A stretch of 64,000 nucleotides of DNA, taken from NCBI GenBank assembly GCA_905234455.1, contig CAJOIH010000007.1, forward strand, positions 62,001-126,000, written 5' to 3'. The notes beneath the pieces are model-generated. The model was not told the DNA's origin, ran no database searches, and saw only the letters and a program-made list of their open reading frames with translations. Below are positions 61,472-64,000 of this stretch, one piece after another. Position numbers and translations under genes: made by a program. Within the stretch, counting starts at the first letter, position 1. Each line of letters opens with the position of its first letter. Source of the DNA: an uncultured Bacteroidales bacterium (GTDB lineage Bacteria > Bacteroidota > Bacteroidia > Bacteroidales > F082).

Positions 61472-61801
61472 ATGAGAAGATCCTGGATGATTGCAGTCTT
61501 GCTGCTGTTGATAGCCGCCGCCTGTTCCCACGACGTGAAGAAGCCCGAGGTGTTTCTCGACGAGCCTCGGATGATCGACATGATGACCGATTCCTATCTG
61601 ATTGAAGCCCAGTTGAACCAGATGAAGGGAGAGGGCAAGGATGTTTCGGAGCTTCAAGGGGAGTATTATCGACAGTTATTCGAGCATTACGGCATCACCG
61701 ACAGCATCTTCGAGGAGAACCTGAACTACTACACCCACCACCCCGATGTATTGGAACGGGTGATGGACTCGGTGACGAACCGGTTTGTGAAGGCCCAATA
61801 A
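61472..61801 (+). CDS. DUF4296 lipoprotein
   Basis: 109 residues with the lipobox LLIAAAC. The mature chain is helical (FLDEPRMIDMMTDSYLIEAQLNQMKG, then YYRQLFEHYGITDSIFEENLNYYTHHPDVLERVMDSV), matching the DUF4296 pattern of a DxxLxEAxL helix, a HGITxxxFxxSxxYY motif and a final helix. Function unknown; confined to Bacteroidota. Transcribed with ettA and ended by a terminator at 61804. Confidence 0.85.
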   Translation: MRRSWMIAVLLLLIAAACSHDVKKPEVFLDEPRMIDMMTDSYLIEAQLNQMKGEGKDVSELQGEYYRQLFEHYGITDSIFEENLNYYTHHPDVLERVMDSVTNRFVKAQ

Positions 61802-61803
61802 CA

Positions 61804-61833
61804 AAAAAAGCCCCGCCTGCGGCGTGGCTTTTT
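61804..61833. terminator. Bidirectional rho-independent terminator
   Basis: AAAAAAAGCC...GGCTTTTT with an inner CCGCC/GGCG stem and TGC loop, between the convergent DUF4296 and DUF805 genes. Confidence 0.85.
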
Positions 61834-61847
61834 CATTCATAAGGTCT

Positions 61848-62210
61848 TTATTCAGGCTTTACGTCTTCCGGCACGGGACCGTATTGGTTCTCGTTGGGAT
61901 CGCCTTCCTGGGCCCACCAGATGATGAGGATGATCTCACCTACCAGCGGGATGAGAGCGAGCAGCAGCAGCCAGCCGCTCTTGTTGATGTCATGCAGACG
62001 GCGGGCTCCCACGCCGAGGGTGGGAAGCAGGATGGCCAAGGACCAAATGATGCTCAGGATGGTGCCGACTCTGCCAAACCAGCCCAGAACGAAGCTGATG
62101 ACAAAGCTGAACAGGAAGGCATACCAGAACTCTTTACGGTTGGCGCGGCCTTCGAAATTGATGTAGTTCTTTAAGTAAACGTGTTTTACTACAGCAAGAA
62201 ATTCGTCCAT
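61848..62210 (-). CDS. DUF805 inner-membrane protein
   Basis: 120 residues. YLKNYINFEGRANRKEFWYAFLFSFVISFVLGW opens with the DUF805 FxGRAxRxEFW motif. Three hydrophobic helices follow and the GVGARRLHDINKSGWLLLL motif (ARRLHDxxxSGW) lies between helices. The tail is acidic and hydrophilic. No function is established for the family. It sits between a terminator and the recQ gene, which reads in the same direction. Confidence 0.9.
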   Translation of the reverse strand: MDEFLAVVKHVYLKNYINFEGRANRKEFWYAFLFSFVISFVLGWFGRVGTILSIIWSLAILLPTLGVGARRLHDINKSGWLLLLALIPLVGEIILIIWWAQEGDPNENQYGPVPEDVKPE

Positions 62211-62255
62211 TTTTCTTATTTTATTTAATTAAACATTAATGTATTAAGATTTTAT

Positions 62256-64000
<1,745 letters not shown>

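Overview
The window looks like a chromosomal segment of an uncultured Bacteroidales-type bacterium (phylum Bacteroidota) of medium G+C. The evidence is as follows. Many genes are preceded by the Bacteroidota promoter element TAnnTTTG and lack a clear Shine-Dalgarno sequence. Lipoproteins and secreted proteins are frequent. Several families are typical of the phylum: Omp28-related protein, DUF6029 barrel, DUF5689, DUF4271, DUF4296, and the MurF-alanine racemase fusion. No rRNA, plasmid, phage or CRISPR locus was seen.

Layout. 1-11.3 kb is housekeeping: DUF58/MoxR, aspartokinase, two small exported proteins, TrmO and DUF1963, an exported Omp28-like/DUF6029/TlpA cluster, ManA, and an M20 amidohydrolase. 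11.3-23.6 kb is a defence island on the + strand built on a type I restriction-modification system. Its order is half-size HsdS, HsdM, Fic, full HsdS, AbiTii-domain protein, polytopic membrane protein, repeat copy A, GNAT acetyltransferase, gene remnant, DUF3800 protein, repeat copy B, HsdR, YgjP-like metallopeptidase. 23.6-35.7 kb holds MtnN, a LOG protein, a kinase-like/dCMP deaminase fusion, an NhaC-type antiporter, lipoproteins, initiator tRNA, Era, Der, an S4-domain protein, dihydroorotase and a dolichyl-phosphate-mannose synthase-like glycosyltransferase. 35.7-44.6 kb has a TonB-dependent receptor with a DUF5689 lipoprotein, a divergent exported endonuclease/phosphatase, an orphan tRNA-sized RNA and a GH20 hexosaminidase. 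44.6-55.9 kb runs on the minus strand: MurF-Alr, AckA/Pta, GtrA, cytidine deaminase, O-antigen ligase-like protein, YidD-S41 protease fusion, RnpA, HemD, DUF4271 and a PAS-like protein. 56-64 kb has an LptF/G permease, two glycosyltransferases, EttA, DUF4296, DUF805 and the C-terminal part of RecQ.

How it fits together. HsdR/HsdM/HsdS would restrict unmodified DNA. The Fic protein, the AbiTii plus membrane-protein pair and the GNAT/DUF3800 pair are lower-G+C passengers between the conserved M and R genes, so the locus looks like a cargo-carrying type I system. The AbiTii/membrane pair is the best candidate here for an undescribed defence module. Two ~90-bp repeat copies, each with a possible minus-strand terminator and one with a good minus-strand promoter, bracket the GNAT-DUF3800 segment. 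Other unusual structures are a YidD-S41 protease fusion, an in-frame palindromic repeat inserted in the LptF/G permease, and a tRNA-like RNA with its own promoter and terminator.
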